From: Cannabis sativa
Taxonomy: Eukaryota > Streptophyta > Magnoliopsida > Rosales > Cannabaceae
Assembly (NCBI RefSeq): GCF_029168945.1
Contig: NC_083601.1
Coordinates: 34,709,660 to 34,773,659, forward strand
Direction of reading: 5' to 3'
Length of the DNA stretch: 64,000 nucleotides
Shown here: positions 11,691 through 22,317 of the stretch, piece after piece
Numbering within the stretch: position 1 is the stretch's first letter
How the letters are laid out: the number at the start of each line of letters is the position of its first letter
Made by a program: the position numbers and the translations under genes
Notes under the pieces: model-generated
Told to the model about the DNA's origin: nothing
Database searches by the model: none
The model's input: the letters and a program-made list of their open reading frames with translations, nothing else

Positions 11691-12884
11691 ATCCCGTGAA
11701 TATGTGACTAAGATTACCGGGGCTTGCTCAGAAACACCTAGGGATTTGAAATCTCCTCATACTTGGATTATCAGGTAAGATAGTGAATTAGCACGTAGAG
11801 ATTAGCGCAGTGGCACTCATGTATGTTAATTTGTATATGTTATGCGTAAAGAATAAAACTTTGTTGGAAAAAACAGCCCTAAGAGCTGATTGTATAATGA
11901 AGAGAATCAAGCATGATGTTTGTAAAAGAATTTCTATTTTTTTTCTAAATTTTTTTTAATACTAATAGGGATTAGTTGCCAGCTCTCTTTGTATAGATTT
12001 TGTTGTCTTGTTTCCGGTTTCTTTTTTTCTTTTTTGGAGGAGGGGAGGGAGGGGGACTTTTGTTTCGACTGGTGGTTGTAAAAGCTTTTGTGGTGCAATA
12101 ATATTTCTTTATTTATAAAAAAAAATTAATTAAGGTTATCTTTATATATTGTTCTATACAATTAGTTATTTTTTATAATTTCAATTAATTTATATTAAAT
12201 TATTAGCTATACATGTTTTTTTTTAAAATAAAAAAATAACTTTTGTTTGGAGTTTGATTCAAATTAATTTTGTTTTTATATTTTTAATGTTTTATATTTT
12301 TTTAGTAATTATTAATTGTGTAAAAATGAGAGTTTTGGTGACCAAGTTTTAGAATGTCTTGGTATTTAAATTTTATATCTTTATAAATATGTGTTTTTTG
12401 TGTGAAAGAGATGTGCAGAGGAAAAAAGTGAGTTGTAAAAAGATGAGTGTGAGAGAGTTAGGTAAAAGCAAAGAGTGTATTACTATTTGGTACTATTTGG
12501 GTAGAGACATTTGAGATATAGAAAGTATATATAATTTGAAATTATAAGTGTTGTGAGTTTTGTAGTTTTAGCTAAGAGTGTAGAAATTCTTTACTTCAGA
12601 AGTATATCCTTTTTTCCCAACAACTTTATATTTGTGGGTATTTAAGTGTGACAAATGGTCCATTTGGTTTTAGCTACTAAAAAAGGTTTGAGCATTTAAG
12701 TGTGAAAAATGATGTAATTTGAGTTGGTTTTTGTTTTAATTTTTTTTTTTTTGGGTGTTGAAATGGATGTAATTTTGAGTAGTTTAGTTGTTAATATTTT
12801 TTTTATGTATTTAAGTGTAACAATATAAACTTTAATTGAGCTAAATAATATCATTCTGCTATGAATTATATACAGGAAAGATTT
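11691..12884. other. Gene-free interval
   Basis: T-rich DNA with no coding signal and no element ends that I can support. It may hold more of the repeat to its left, since a few moderately GC-rich segments continue to ~11.85 kb. Confidence 0.35.
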
Positions 12885-12893
12885 TTTTGTTTA

Positions 12894-13115
12894 GAGCATT
12901 GCTATTAAGCACTAGTGGTGCTTAGCATTTTCTCGACATATCACGTTGCGATTGGCTAGCGATACTCCCTAAAATCTATTATATTAAACTATGTGAGATC
13001 CGGTACTTAGTTGGACCAATAGCGATACTGACATATAGGAGGGTGCTAAGCACTACTGATGTCCTTTAGTATATAGGAGGGTGCTAAACACTACTGATGC
13101 CTTTTAGTATTTCTC
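12894..13115. mobile_element. Mutator-type MITE, copy 1
   Basis: It starts GAGCATTGCTATTAAGCAC and ends GTATTTCTC, imperfect inverted termini. The flanks are an imperfect 9-bp duplication, TTTTGTTTA (12885-12893) and TTTGATTTA (13116-13124), 7 of 9 matching. It is the same family as 30936-31107, with long stretches of identity including ACTTAGTTGGACCAATAG. Near its right end it has a ~50-bp tandem duplication (TATAGGAGGGTGCTAA...), which explains its greater length. It carries no gene. Confidence 0.7.
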
Positions 13116-13124
13116 TTTGATTTA

Positions 13125-13889
13125 TGATGACATGTTTTATGCTTGTCTCTTATTGGGTAGTTTGTATGTTTTCGGGTGGCTCAAAGCACTTGTATGTAGT
13201 TTAAATTTGGGGATTTCTATAATTGTTATTTTCTTTTATTTTAATTTGAATAATAAAATTGTCATTATTCAATTTTTATTGGAAAGTTTTTGGCTGATAA
13301 ATTTAATTCGCCATAAATTCATTCGGGGTGGAAATTTAACTACCTTTTCGCATTCTTTTGATGCTTTTATACTGGCGACTTATTAGATATTTTATTTTAT
13401 TATTTTTTTAGAGAACTTATTAGATATTTAGTTAAAAGGTGTTGTTAAAACTTTTTAATTACTAATTAATATTTGCTTGTAAAATGTTTAATATTTTTTT
13501 AGAAGAGTTTTTTTTTGCTAAAGTATTTTCAGAGAAGAGTTTATGTAGATATATGATGTTCCAAAAACAAGAAATCAGAAAACGTAGTTGATGTTTGAAA
13601 AGAAAATAAATAGTAACAGCATTTAACATTATGTTTTGTAGGGTTTGCACCCATTATTATTCTAAATTGTACATGGTACGAATTTTTTATGAAACTTTTT
13701 TTTCTTTTTCTTTTTCATTTTTTTTTTCATTACGATTTACCGACCCATCGTCGTCTCAAATACAAATTGGTAGATTTGGTGGTGAAGATAGTGAAGTTTT
13801 GAGAGAAGCCATGATGTTGTGAAAGAAGTGAGCAAGTGTAAAACTGGGTATTAATCAAGTTTTACAAAAAGCCCATGTATAAGAAAAGG
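13125..13889. other. Gene-free interval
   Basis: AT-rich DNA. An 89-codon open frame at 13117-13386 has no domain and hydrophobic low-complexity character, so I do not call it a gene. The T-rich stretch at 13697-13730 is simple sequence. Confidence 0.35.
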
Positions 13890-13905
13890 CTCATTTGTGC
13901 TTTCT

Positions 13906-13938
13906 TTTTTTTTTTTTTTTTTTTTTTTTTTGAATGAA
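13906..13938 (-). mobile_element. Poly(A)-only retroposed insertion
   Basis: A 33-base insert, 26 T followed by GAATGAA on the plus strand, is flanked by perfect 16-bp direct repeats CTCATTTGTGCTTTCT (13890-13905 and 13939-13954). Read on the minus strand it is TTCATTC followed by a poly(A) tail. This is the structure expected of an extremely 5'-truncated LINE-mediated insertion with a target-site duplication. Confidence 0.65.
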
Positions 13939-14199
13939 CTCATTTGTGCTTTCTAATTTGAAGGCCCAAAACCAAATTTTCGCTCGTGTCCTTTCAATAA
14001 TTTCCTATGTAATTAATTTAGAGAACTTAAAAATAACTAATGCAGAAACTGAATTTTATGTAAAATTATATATTTTTACGAATAAAAAAAAAAACTCAAA
14101 CTTATATTATTTGAAATATGAAGGGTAATTAGTGATATGCAATATTTTGTACATTGATTTTTTTTTTATCAATAAAAAAATAATTTTATTAATCAACCA

Positions 14200-15787
14200 A
14201 TCTATACACCCAACAATCCAAACTGCTACAATACCAAATTCAAACATATTTGTCACTGTATCAAAATTTTGAAATCAATATGGGAGAACTTCCTATAGTA
14301 TACATTTTGTAATCTATACAAAAGAATCATATTCCTCTTTTACTGTAATAGAATAAGACAAATTATTATCAACACACTCATTTCTAATTCTCCACAAGTA
14401 ATAGAGAGTAGTTGCTCAGAGAATATCAGCTAGACATGTCTTCTTATTCTCTATCCACACTAGCCAATTCGAAAACTTCATTGGCCAAGCATCAAAATCC
14501 AACCAACTAAAAAAATGTCGAACTACCCTTTTTGATAAAGGACAGTAAAAGAATAGGTGTTGGTGACTTTCGTTATGCCCACCACACACATTTGGGAGTC
14601 AATCTTTAAATTGCACCTAATAAGATTGTCTCTAGTAAGAAGATGCGAATAAGTTGCTTGCTACAAGATAAATCTATGTTTGGACAAACTAAGACGACCC
14701 CAAATTGTATTTGTGAAGGCCACATTTTCATGTGGAATTCTACTATTGTACAGCTTTGTGGTGTGAAGTTTCCCCTTGTAACCAATGGTTGGTTACAATA
14801 TCCCACCTGTTGAAACTCTTTCAAATATTATAGAGCTTGCACCAGTACCAACTCAAATCAGCCTTGATTTGGTACTCTCAAAAATCCTGCTATTTTAAGT
14901 ACAAGTTATGGACCCACTTTACCCAAAGAAGATCTTGTTTTTCTGAAATGGCTCAGATGAATTTTGCCAAAATGGCTCTATTCCACTTAGGTGGAGTTTG
15001 GTTGGAGGTAATGAAATAGAATGGAATGGAAAGGAAACAATTTTCATTCTATTCTTTTATTTGGTTGCATTTTAAAGTATTGGAATGGCTATTCCATTTT
15101 AAAAAGAAAGGAATGACCATTCCAATATAACAAGAAAAAAAAAATTAATGATTTTTTTATCAATTTTTTTTATGCATTTTAAATTTTATTCCATTCCATT
15201 CCTATTTCTATTCCCATTCCAATTCTTATTCTTATATTTTCATTCCTCCCAACTAAACGCCTCCTTAGAGTTATCTTTGAACCCCAATTCCACCACACAC
15301 CTTTAGAAGGCAAACTTTCTCCCAAGAAACAAGATGCATCTTCTTGGAAGTCTCATTGTGATCCCATAAAAACTATCTACAAAGCTTGTCAACTTCTTTC
15401 CCTAATACTATGAGGCAAAATAAAGATACACATCCAATAGCTCCTTAACCTAAGAAGAACTGAATGAATAAGTTGAGACCGACCATCAAAAGATTAATAT
15501 TTATTAGCTCAAGTATGAAGTCAAGCTTTGATCTTTGAGATAATTACGCCACACTCTTCAGATTTCCACTTTGCAGGTCTCATAGGAATACCTAGATACT
15601 TTAGAGGGAATTTACTCTCTTCACAATTAATTTCCTTAAGCAAATCAGCTTTGTCAGCAACTGTAACACTATCAAAGTAAATGTTTGATTTGTTCATATT
15701 GGCATTAAGGCCAAACTTAGTGCAGAATTCATAAAAAGCTTTATTCACAAAATTGCGACAAACTTTAAAGTGTATTTGCAAAAGATA
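14200..15787 (-). pseudogene. L1-type LINE remnant, 3' part (reverse transcriptase end, zf-RVT)
   Basis: Minus-strand translation shows the distal part of a plant L1-type reverse transcriptase at 15521-15781, with KSNIYF and FPLKYLGIPMRPAKW, the typical NKSxxxF...PLKYLGxPL signature. Downstream come an RNase-H/linker-like section and, at ~14480-14600, a zf-RVT segment (CVCGGHNESHQHLFFYCP). Several frameshifts and stops interrupt it, so it is dead. The frame is broken by a PIF/Harbinger MITE at 14990-15264. The upstream reverse transcriptase continues beyond the Copia element at 20835-21030. The 3' terminus near 14.15-14.2 kb is AT-rich and was not fixed exactly. Confidence 0.8.
14990..15264. 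mobile_element. PIF/Harbinger-type MITE nested in the LINE
   Basis: The left end GGTGGAGTTTGGTTGGAGG and the complement of the right end, GGAGGCGTTTAGTTGGGAGG, form imperfect inverted repeats. They are flanked by TTA (14987-14989 and 15265-15267), fitting the TWA target of PIF/Harbinger. The interior consists of GGAATGG/CCATTCC-type repeats in opposite orientations and has no coding capacity. LINE coding sequence resumes on each side. Confidence 0.65.
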
Positions 15788-15792
15788 ATTAG

Positions 15793-15973
15793 TGTGATGA
15801 AATGATTTTTTTTTCTTATTTTATTCAATGAAAAAGGGATACAATTTATAGGACTTTTGTACTAAAAATAGAATATACTAATTGACTACAATTGATTTAG
15901 AAATCACTAATTGATTTAGAAATCACTAATTGATTTGTAGAAATCACTAATTGATTTGTAGAATATTTCAACA
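15793..15973 (-). repeat. 3' LTR of the complete Copia element
   Basis: 181 bases, TGTGATGAAA to ATTTCAACA on the plus strand. It contains a short tandem array of AAATCACTAATTGATTT(GT)AG units of ~21 bases and has one unit more than the 5' LTR. The polypurine tract lies just right of it (complement of CTCCCCCTCAA, 15974-15984). Confidence 0.93.
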
Positions 15974-15980
15974 CTCCCCC

Positions 15981-18900
15981 TCAAGTTGGTGCATATATGT
16001 CTATCATGCCCAACTTGTTCACAAATTTCAAAAATATGCGAACCGAGACTGCTTTGGTGAGAATATCTGCTAGTTGATCTTCTGATCGAATTTCTAGTAG
16101 CTCTAGACTTTTCTCCTCTAATTTTTCTTTGATAAAAAATCGATCAATCTCAACATGTTTTGTTCGATCATGATGAACCGGATTATAGGCCATATCACGA
16201 GCGGACTTGTTATCACAGTATAACCGAATAGGTGTAATTGTAGCATAGCCTAAATTCTGAAGGAGTAATTTCAACCACAATCCTTCACAAACACCAAGGG
16301 CTAGTCCTCGTAGTTCAGCTTCACCACTCGATCGAGCAACCACACTTTGTTTCTTGCTCCTCCAAGACACAAGATTCCCACCCACAAAGGTAAAATACCC
16401 CGAAGTAGAACGCATGTCATTTTTATCGCCAGCCCAGTCAGCATCTGTGTACACATCGACGGTTTGTTCTTCTGTCTTTCTAGAGAACAAAATTCCTTTC
16501 CCAGGGGCTAACTTCAAGTATCTCAAAATTCGTGTGACTGCATCCATATGCTGCTTACCTGGGTTGTGCATAAATTGGCTGACAATGCTCAAAGCATAAG
16601 CAAGATCTGGTCTTGTATGGGCTAAGTACATTAGTCTGCCAACAAGTCTTTGGTATCTCTCTTTATCAACAGGAACTTGATCATCTTCCATTCGTAATTT
16701 TAATCCTTCTTCAATTGGCGTATTTATTGGTTGACATGCAGACATCCCTGTCTCCTTCAAGAGATCTAAAGCATATTTTCTTTGGGACAAGAAAATACCT
16801 CTTTTAGATCGAGATACTTCTATTCCCAAGAAGTATTTCAATGGGCCTAAATCTTTCATTTCAAATTCTCTGGACAAGTAATTTTGAAGAGCCTTTCTTT
16901 CAACTGGATCATTTCCTGTTACTACCATGTCATCGACATAGATAATAAGTGCAGTTAATTTGCCGTCTTGCTTCTTCAAGAACAAAGTATGGTCTGAATT
17001 GCATTGGTGATAACCAAATGCAACCATAGACTTTGTGAATCTTCCAAACCAAGCCCTGGGAGATTGCTTCAAACCATACAACGATTTCTTCAATCTGCAC
17101 ACTTTTAGGCTTTGCTTATCTGACACCATGCATCCTGGGGGAAGATCCATGTAGACTTCTTCAGTGAGTTCTCCATGTAAAAATGCATTTTTTACATCAA
17201 ACTGTTGTAGAGGCCACCCCAAATTAGCAGCTAAGGATAATAAGACCCGAACGGTGTTCATTTTTGCAACAGGTGCAAATGTCTCTGTGTAGTCAATTCC
17301 ATAAGTTTGAGTATACCCTTTTGCCACCAATCTTGCTTTAAAACGTTCAATTGTACCATCAGCTTTGTATTTCACCGAAAATATCCATCGACATCCAACA
17401 ATTTTCTTTCCTGTAGGACGATCCACAATCTCCCATGTTTGATTCTTCTGTAAGGATGCCATCTCTTCATTAATTGCAGCGTTCCATCTTGGATCAGCTA
17501 AAGCTTCCTGCACACTGTTAGGAATAGATACAGTAGATAATTGATATACAAATGACTGATTTGATTTTGACAATTGATGTGTAGACACATAATGGTTCAT
17601 GGGATATCTTACTTTACTAGACAATTCAGGTTCATATGTTGGTTTTGGAATACCTCTTGTGAGACGGTGTGGTAATTGTCTTTTAGATGACTCAGGAATA
17701 TCCTCAACTAACGATTGGTTTGGTATATTAACCGAGAGATCCTGCAACTCTACATCTGAAGTTGTTTGTTGATCTGAATTACCCCTCATATCCAAGCATT
17801 CATCACTAGAATCTAATTCATTTAGTTCTATGTTTTCATGCAAGGTGTCACCACTTGTATCTAATTCCACACTTTCATCAGATTTTTTTTCCATATCAAG
17901 CCTTACCTCTTCTGCATCTGTCACAAGGTTGTATTCAAAAGTTTGAATTTCTTCAAGATACTCCCCCTGAAATTCAACCTCAGAGTAATACATTACATCT
18001 TCATGGAAAACAACATCCATAGTGATAAACATGCGTCGAGTAGGGGGATGATAACATCTATACCCTTTTTGATGCAATGCATATCCAACAAACACACATT
18101 TCAAGGCTCGAGGCATTAACTTACTTCGTTGATCTTTGGGAAGGTGAACATATGCAACGCAACCAAAGACATGGGGTGGTAGATTGGGAACACTGGGTGC
18201 TACAACTGCGTCAGTGAGAGCTTGAAATGGTGTCTTAAAGTTGAGTGATCTTGAAGGAACTCGATTGATGAGGTAGGCAGCTGACATGAGAGCTTCACCC
18301 CAGTAATGAGTGGGCATGTGTGCTTCAATGAGAGAAGCCCGGACAACCTCCAATAAGTGTCTATTTTTTCTTTCAGCAATACCATTTTGTTGTGGTGTAT
18401 CTCGACAACTGGTTTGATGAATAGACCCGTGAGAGTCTAAGAATTGTTGAAGCTCATTACTGTTATACTCTCCCCCGTTATCACTGCGAAGTACTTGTAT
18501 CTGGGAATTATATTGTGTTTTGACAATATTGTAGAATTTTTTAAATAATACAGTAACTTCTGATTTGGATTTCATGAGGCATAACCAGGTCATTCGAGTA
18601 CAATCATCAATAAATGTAACAAACCAATAAGAGCCTCCAAGTGTAGGAACTTTGGAAGGGCCCCAAACATCAGAATGAACAATCATAAATGGATTTGGAC
18701 TTTTATTCAAAATCAAAGGAAATGAAGCACGATGGCTTTTAGCAAGTTCACAAACATCACATTTGAAAGTAGAAATATCCAAATCAGTAAACAAGGTAGG
18801 AAACAAACGTTTTAAGTATCCAAAGGAGGCATGTCCTAAACGTCGATGCCAAAGCCAAATTTCAGTTGATTTCTTGGTACTATTGACGGTGAAAGCCTGT

Positions 18901-20204
18901 TGCAGCTTGACACAACTTGTTGATTTCAAATCCAAGCAATACAACATCCCTTTCTTAATACCATAACCAATCGTTTGTTGAGTCTGAATATCCTTAAACA
19001 CACAAGAGTTAGGACCAAAAATAACCACACAAGACAAGGTATTAGTAATTTGTGAAACAGATATAAGATTATAGTTCAAAGAAGGAACTACCAACACAGA
19101 ATCAAGATGTAAAGTGTTAGTAAGATGACATGACCCTTCCCCACAAACAAGGGTGGTATTACCATTTGCAGTAGAGACACAATTTCTAGAGGAGGATTTT
19201 AATTTAGAGACTTGGTTCACATCAAATGTCATATGATCAGTAGCACCAGAATCAATTATCCATGCATTATTCAAAACAGGTGTAAAAACTTTTTTACCTT
19301 CTTCTGTGGTGGTGGTGGTTAGTGCTGATGACGTAGATGGACCAACATCTTCTTTTGTTTTGGCAATTGCTGTTGTAGATGGTCTCTTAGCATTTCGATG
19401 TCGAGTGGGATCCCACCAGTCCGGATATCCAATTAACTCAAAGCAACGATTTTTTGTATGGCCTGTTTGATTGCAGTGAGTACATTTCAATGAGGCTTTA
19501 TCAACAGTGGTCTTCTTTGAGTTGGTGGGCTGCCGATAAGAGAGCATAGCGGAAGCGTCAGTTTTGGTATTCTCTTCATTGAAAGTTATGAACCGTAAGT
19601 CTTCGCGGCGGACCATGGCATAACACTCTTCTAAACTTGGTCGAGGTGTTTGTCGCAGAATCTCACGTCGAAGATGGTCAAAACTTTTATCAAGCCCTGC
19701 GAGAAATATGTGAACTCGAATTCGCTCAATGGACTTCTGGTATGCCGTAACATCATCAGGATCCTTCATGGCCACTGTATCTCGATGATCTAGTTCTTGA
19801 AATATTTCTGTTAGCTCCCCATAATAAACAAATAATATTTTGGTACCTTGCTTGGCTGAGAAAGCTTTCAAATTCAAAGTATAGACCTGCATCTCATCAT
19901 TGCTATCATAGAAAGTTTTAGAAAGACTACTCCAAATTTCACGAGCAGTTGGTAAACGAAGATATCGCTTCATGATATCAGGAGACATAGACATTAAAAG
20001 CCAACGTTTCACTTTCTGATTTTCAGCTTGCCATTTTTCATAGCCTTTGTCTGATGTAGCGGGAGGTTCCACTTTGCCCATAATGTATGTGAGTTTCTCT
20101 CTTTCGGCAATGTGCATCTCCATAAGTTGAGACCATACATCATAATTTGTCTCGGTAAGAAGAATGCCAATATTAAATGGACTTTCGGGAATAAGAATAG
20201 ACAT
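15981..20204 (-). CDS. Copia gag-pol polyprotein, intact
   Basis: This single 1407-codon frame encodes everything an autonomous Copia element needs. In order: a gag domain (about residues 15-210); a CCHC zinc knuckle CTHCNQTGHTKNRC (241-254); an aspartic protease with DSGATDHM (from 318); an integrase with the HHCC zinc region (HRRLGH...CDVCELAK) and the DDE core (HSDVWGP, SDNGGEY, the E in QQNGIAERKNRH); a reverse transcriptase with QFDVKNAFLHGEL and the catalytic YVDD; and RNase H with TDADWAGD, SSGEAELRG and DNKSA. Start and stop are both native, with no frameshift. The gag-pol fusion in one frame is normal for Copia, where excess Gag must come from another mechanism such as splicing. Some short open frames on the opposite strand are shadows. 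Confidence 0.97.
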   Translation of the reverse strand: MSILIPESPFNIGILLTETNYDVWSQLMEMHIAEREKLTYIMGKVEPPATSDKGYEKWQAENQKVKRWLLMSMSPDIMKRYLRLPTAREIWSSLSKTFYDSNDEMQVYTLNLKAFSAKQGTKILFVYYGELTEIFQELDHRDTVAMKDPDDVTAYQKSIERIRVHIFLAGLDKSFDHLRREILRQTPRPSLEECYAMVRREDLRFITFNEENTKTDASAMLSYRQPTNSKKTTVDKASLKCTHCNQTGHTKNRCFELIGYPDWWDPTRHRNAKRPSTTAIAKTKEDVGPSTSSALTTTTTEEGKKVFTPVLNNAWIIDSGATDHMTFDVNQVSKLKSSSRNCVSTANGNTTLVCGEGSCHLTNTLHLDSVLVVPSLNYNLISVSQITNTLSCVVIFGPNSCVFKDIQTQQTIGYGIKKGMLYCLDLKSTSCVKLQQAFTVNSTKKSTEIWLWHRRLGHASFGYLKRLFPTLFTDLDISTFKCDVCELAKSHRASFPLILNKSPNPFMIVHSDVWGPSKVPTLGGSYWFVTFIDDCTRMTWLCLMKSKSEVTVLFKKFYNIVKTQYNSQIQVLRSDNGGEYNSNELQQFLDSHGSIHQTSCRDTPQQNGIAERKNRHLLEVVRASLIEAHMPTHYWGEALMSAAYLINRVPSRSLNFKTPFQALTDAVVAPSVPNLPPHVFGCVAYVHLPKDQRSKLMPRALKCVFVGYALHQKGYRCYHPPTRRMFITMDVVFHEDVMYYSEVEFQGEYLEEIQTFEYNLVTDAEEVRLDMEKKSDESVELDTSGDTLHENIELNELDSSDECLDMRGNSDQQTTSDVELQDLSVNIPNQSLVEDIPESSKRQLPHRLTRGIPKPTYEPELSSKVRYPMNHYVSTHQLSKSNQSFVYQLSTVSIPNSVQEALADPRWNAAINEEMASLQKNQTWEIVDRPTGKKIVGCRWIFSVKYKADGTIERFKARLVAKGYTQTYGIDYTETFAPVAKMNTVRVLLSLAANLGWPLQQFDVKNAFLHGELTEEVYMDLPPGCMVSDKQSLKVCRLKKSLYGLKQSPRAWFGRFTKSMVAFGYHQCNSDHTLFLKKQDGKLTALIIYVDDMVVTGNDPVERKALQNYLSREFEMKDLGPLKYFLGIEVSRSKRGIFLSQRKYALDLLKETGMSACQPINTPIEEGLKLRMEDDQVPVDKERYQRLVGRLMYLAHTRPDLAYALSIVSQFMHNPGKQHMDAVTRILRYLKLAPGKGILFSRKTEEQTVDVYTDADWAGDKNDMRSTSGYFTFVGGNLVSWRSKKQSVVARSSGEAELRGLALGVCEGLWLKLLLQNLGYATITPIRLYCDNKSARDMAYNPVHHDRTKHVEIDRFFIKEKLEEKSLELLEIRSEDQLADILTKAVSVRIFLKFVNKLGMIDIYAPT

Positions 20205-20670
20205 GGGGCTGATTTAGTATCACTTTGTTGGATTGTCTTTTTTTTTTTTATTTAAAAATATATATATGTATATAAAGGTATACGTGAGTATATATATATA
20301 TATTAGAGTAAGGTATTATAAGAGGAGCACGCACACTTCAAACAAAGCACCAAGTATGAAAAAAAAAAAAAACTAAGTCCAAACTCATATAATCAATCAA
20401 AGCCAAATGTTTAAATAAAGATAAATATATATATATACTGAACAAACTCTCCTTTTATTTCCTTTAATTTGATGCTCTGGCACAACACTGTGGGATGCAA
20501 CGTTGGTAGAGAAATAGAAATAGAGATTATATATATATATATTATATATATATATGATTTTGGTGGGTTTGGACAATGGATTGGCTGAAAAAAAAAAAAA
20601 AACTGGGTTTGTAACTGTATTTCTTTTCTCTTTTTTTTTCTAACAGGATTTTCTTCCTGCTCTGGTACCA
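20205..20670 (-). other. Untranslated leader of the Copia element
   Basis: It lies between the polyprotein start and the 5' LTR. The primer-binding site is at 20659-20670 (complement of GCTCTGGTACCA). The rest is AT- and A-rich with a TA microsatellite near 20530-20555. No separate gene is visible. Confidence 0.8.
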
Positions 20671-20829
20671 TGTGATGAAATGATTTTTTTTCTTATTTTA
20701 TTCAATGAAAAAGGGATACAATTTATAGGACTTTTGTACTAAAAATAGAATATACTAATTGACTACAATTGATTTAGAAATCACTAATTGATTTAGAAAT
20801 CACTAATTGATTTGTAGAATATTTCAACA
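20671..20829 (-). repeat. 5' LTR of the complete Copia element
   Basis: 159 bases, essentially identical to the 3' LTR apart from the missing 21-bp unit and one T. As the 5' LTR of a minus-strand element it should carry the promoter. It is short and no strong TATA box stands out. Confidence 0.93.
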
Positions 20830-20834
20830 ATTAG

Positions 20835-21030
20835 ATCATTTGCAAATTAAGGATTATGGGCAGCCTTATGTAAAACTCGAGTAAGGTAATCTATAACCAA
20901 AACAAACAAAAGATGAGAAACGGAATCCCTTTGTGGAAACCTTTTTTCCTTAAAAATTCACCTTGCATTCTATCATTCATTGTGGGAGAATAAAACGTAC
21001 CTCTTACATAAGTGATGATCCTTCAATGAA
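20835..21030 (-). pseudogene. L1-type LINE reverse transcriptase, 5' fragment
   Basis: Read on the minus strand, this encodes VRGTFYSPTMNDRMQGEF and then a slightly decayed QGDPLSPLLF-type block (FPQRDSVSHLLFVLVIDYL), followed by TRVLHKAAHNP, a stop and FAND at the Copia junction. In intact plant LINEs this block leads into the FADD catalytic motif, so the Copia insertion cut the reverse transcriptase directly before its active site. It belongs with 14200-15787. Confidence 0.75.
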
Positions 21031-22310
21031 TCGAGAAGAGAAACAAAGAGCCAAAGATTCTCAAGGAAATTTCAATCTACCGTGTTACATAAATATTAGT
21101 CAAAAATTGATTATGTACACTGTTGCTTTAATAATCTTGTTAAATGTTGATTTAGTGGTCGCTCTTCATTAGTCCACTCAATAAATTTGGATCAATAAGA
21201 AGTTGACATGTGTCAATAAGTCAAAACATTTAATAGAGTAACCGTAACAAAATTATACTCTTGTATAAACATATCATATGAATGCCAGTAAGAAAAATTA
21301 CCCTTGTAATTGTCTAACTTTGTTGGTAGGAGAGCTAGCAATTGGTGTCATTCTGTCGTGTTTGTATTAACACATTTATGACATAACATTATAGTGAGTA
21401 CGAACATGACATGATTATTAATTGTGTCAAGACCCCAAATATAAACATGACACGATTACTTAGCAAGTCACACGACACGGCACAATAACGCGTTTAATAA
21501 ACGTGTCATGACACAAATCCAAAAATAACACGTTTAACACACGGTTAAATATGTTATTATTAGAACTTATTTTATCAAGATCTCAATTAACTAACATGTA
21601 TGTTTGATAATAAATAATAAATCTAACATCGTAAAATATGAAATGCATAAAACTATAAATAAACACCTAAAAGTAGGATTACTTACATTAATGACAGCGG
21701 AGTATAATGACTCATTCCGTTCAATAATCTAACACTCGAATCTTTTCTATAGCAAAGTATCACCAAGTACTGAACCTGGATAGCTTTCCTTAACCCCGAT
21801 AAGCAATCGTTCTTCACAATCTTCTACAAATGTCTGAGTGTCTTCTTGATTTGTGTGGGCTTGTGAGATCTAGGGTTGAATCACTTAGAATCCTATTTGA
21901 CAAAACTCTCTTTCTATTTATGGCCTTCACACTAAGTTTAGGTTAGATGAGATAGGCATAAAATCAAAAGATAATTGGGCCTAAAAACCAATCCATGGTC
22001 GAATTCCCTATGAGCCATAGAGTTAGATATTTGTCACTTTATTTCAACTTAGTGAAACAATGTGTCTTTTTCAATTTTAACACTTATCACATCTAATTAT
22101 TTAAATACCAATTTTAATTTAATAATTATCAAATACCTAAATGAGTCGGGTTAGGTCAACTCGTTTATAAACATACTTGGTTTTAGTTTAAGTTTTTGCC
22201 ACAATTAATAAATGAGTCGGGTTTGGGTTTGACATTTGCTTAAAATATCTAAGTTTTGACACGACACGAACACGACCCATGAATATGATGTGCCACCCCG
22301 AAGCCTGGCC
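21031..22310. other. Gene-free interval with ACGTGTC-rich repeat
   Basis: No gene. From ~21350 to ~22295 there are many copies of CGTGTCATGACAC, CACGACACG and similar, with related sequence at both ends in opposite orientation (GGTGTCATTCTGTCGTG at 21338-21361 against the complement of GACACGAACACGACC near 22260-22290). This suggests a diverged inverted-repeat element, but no target duplication was confirmed. A similar GACACGGCAC/GGCACGACATG repeat lies at ~32.9-33.6 kb. Confidence 0.4.
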
Positions 22311-22317
22311 TACACAC

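Larger units (their letters stand above)
15793..20829 (-). mobile_element. Complete Copia LTR retrotransposon
   Basis: All structural parts are present on the minus strand. There are two LTRs of 159 and 181 bases with TG...CA ends and a 5-bp target duplication ATTAG (15788-15792, 20830-20834). The primer-binding site TGGTACCAGAGC lies next to the 5' LTR, complementary to initiator Met-tRNA with one change from TGGTATCAGAGC. A polypurine tract TTGAGGGGGAG precedes the 3' LTR. One uninterrupted gag-pol frame of 1407 codons lies between them. The LTRs differ mainly by one extra 21-bp unit and a one-base T-run difference, so insertion was recent. The target was the reverse transcriptase of an L1-type LINE. 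Confidence 0.96.

Noticed and set aside
15521..15781. Short conserved protein gene
   Set aside because: It is the end of a LINE reverse transcriptase, continuous with other LINE pieces.
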